The notes beneath the pieces were generated by a model. That model saw nothing but the letters and a program-made list of their open reading frames with translations. It did no database searches and was not told where the DNA came from. This document shows positions 63,595-64,000 of a stretch of 64,000 nt of DNA, in pieces. The position numbers and the translations under genes were made by a program. The number at the start of each line of letters is the position of its first letter. Position 1 is the first letter of the stretch. This stretch comes from Trichobilharzia regenti (Eukaryota > Platyhelminthes > Trematoda > Strigeidida > Schistosomatidae): the NCBI GenBank assembly GCA_944472135.2, contig OX235264.1, positions 83,834,319-83,898,318 of the forward strand, in the 5' to 3' direction.

Positions 63595-64000
63595 ATAATG
63601 CGACAGACAACAGCAACCAACGAGGGAACAGGCATAAAATGGACTGACACAAAAGACTTGGAGGATCTGGATTTCGCCGATGATATATGTCTGATTTCCC
63701 ATAAACTGGAAGATATGCAAGTGAAAAGTAACAAGTTGGCAGAAGAAGCATCAAAAATAGGACTTCCGTCAGGTGAACATAGATAAAACAGAGATGATGA
63801 AGATTCCTAGCCAACATCAACAGCAACAACAACAGACAACAATCAGCATAAGTGGGAAGAACCTGAAAGAAACAACCTCCTTCACCTACCTGGGAAGCAT
63901 CGTCTCAACTACAGGCGGAACTGACGAGGACATCAAAGCCAGAATCGGAAAAGCAAGACAAGCTTTCATTACTCTCAAATCTGTGTGGAGGTCAACAGCA
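63595..64000 (+). mobile_element. RTE-like LINE family A, copy cut by window end
   Basis: The best-preserved RT piece: [40 protein letters not shown], then after a frame change [20 protein letters not shown] and [28 protein letters not shown] microsatellite at about 63818-63834. FADD replaces YADD. Confidence 0.88.

Noticed and set aside
1..64000. CRISPR arrays, bacterial operons, rRNA genes
   Set aside because: No regularly spaced identical short repeats, no bacterial gene structure and no rRNA-like sequence were seen.

Overview
The window is AT-rich metazoan nuclear DNA and almost certainly comes from a blood fluke (genus Schistosoma; species not determined). The grounds are a gene that starts with introns of only 29-39 nt and then switches to kilobase introns, abundant (TA)n arrays, degenerate RTE-like LINEs, Penelope-like elements and tRNA-derived SINEs of the kind known from schistosomes.

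One gene dominates. From 1184 to the right edge, 30 plus-strand exons can be joined in a single open frame (4,300 nt, 1,433 complete codons, every junction phase-consistent). The product is an unconventional myosin of class XV (MYO15-like). In order it has a short SH3-like N-terminus, a complete motor (P-loop, switch I, switch II DIYGFE, acidic TEDS residue), two IQ motifs, a linker, a MyTH4 domain with an acidic insert, and a FERM-like region. A basic serine-rich linker follows, and then the start of the next conserved tail segment. The gene runs off the window. About 93% of its span is intron.

At the left edge, two exons (about 661-781 and 941-1024) look like the C-terminus of an unidentified plus-strand gene. 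It ends only about 160 nt before the myosin ATG, so shared transcription or spliced-leader trans-splicing is possible.

The introns are filled with decayed mobile elements. There are at least eleven copies of an RTE-like LINE (family A), two of a second LINE (family B), and three Penelope-like fragments with RT-tail or GIY-YIG endonuclease remnants. Two solo-LTR-like repeats each carry a perfect 4-bp target duplication. Three tRNA-derived SINE families are present (A, B, C), many as inverted pairs. There are also several (TA)n tracts, two degenerate telomere-like stretches and several long palindromes.

No bacterial features, CRISPR arrays, rRNA genes or convincing functional tRNA genes were seen. 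The most interesting structural points are a SINE tail that copies the LINE tail, a conserved hairpin next to CGAAACGT(C/T) after Penelope endonuclease remnants, the solo LTR pair, a 90-bp-arm inverted repeat, and the microintron cluster at the 5' end of the myosin gene.
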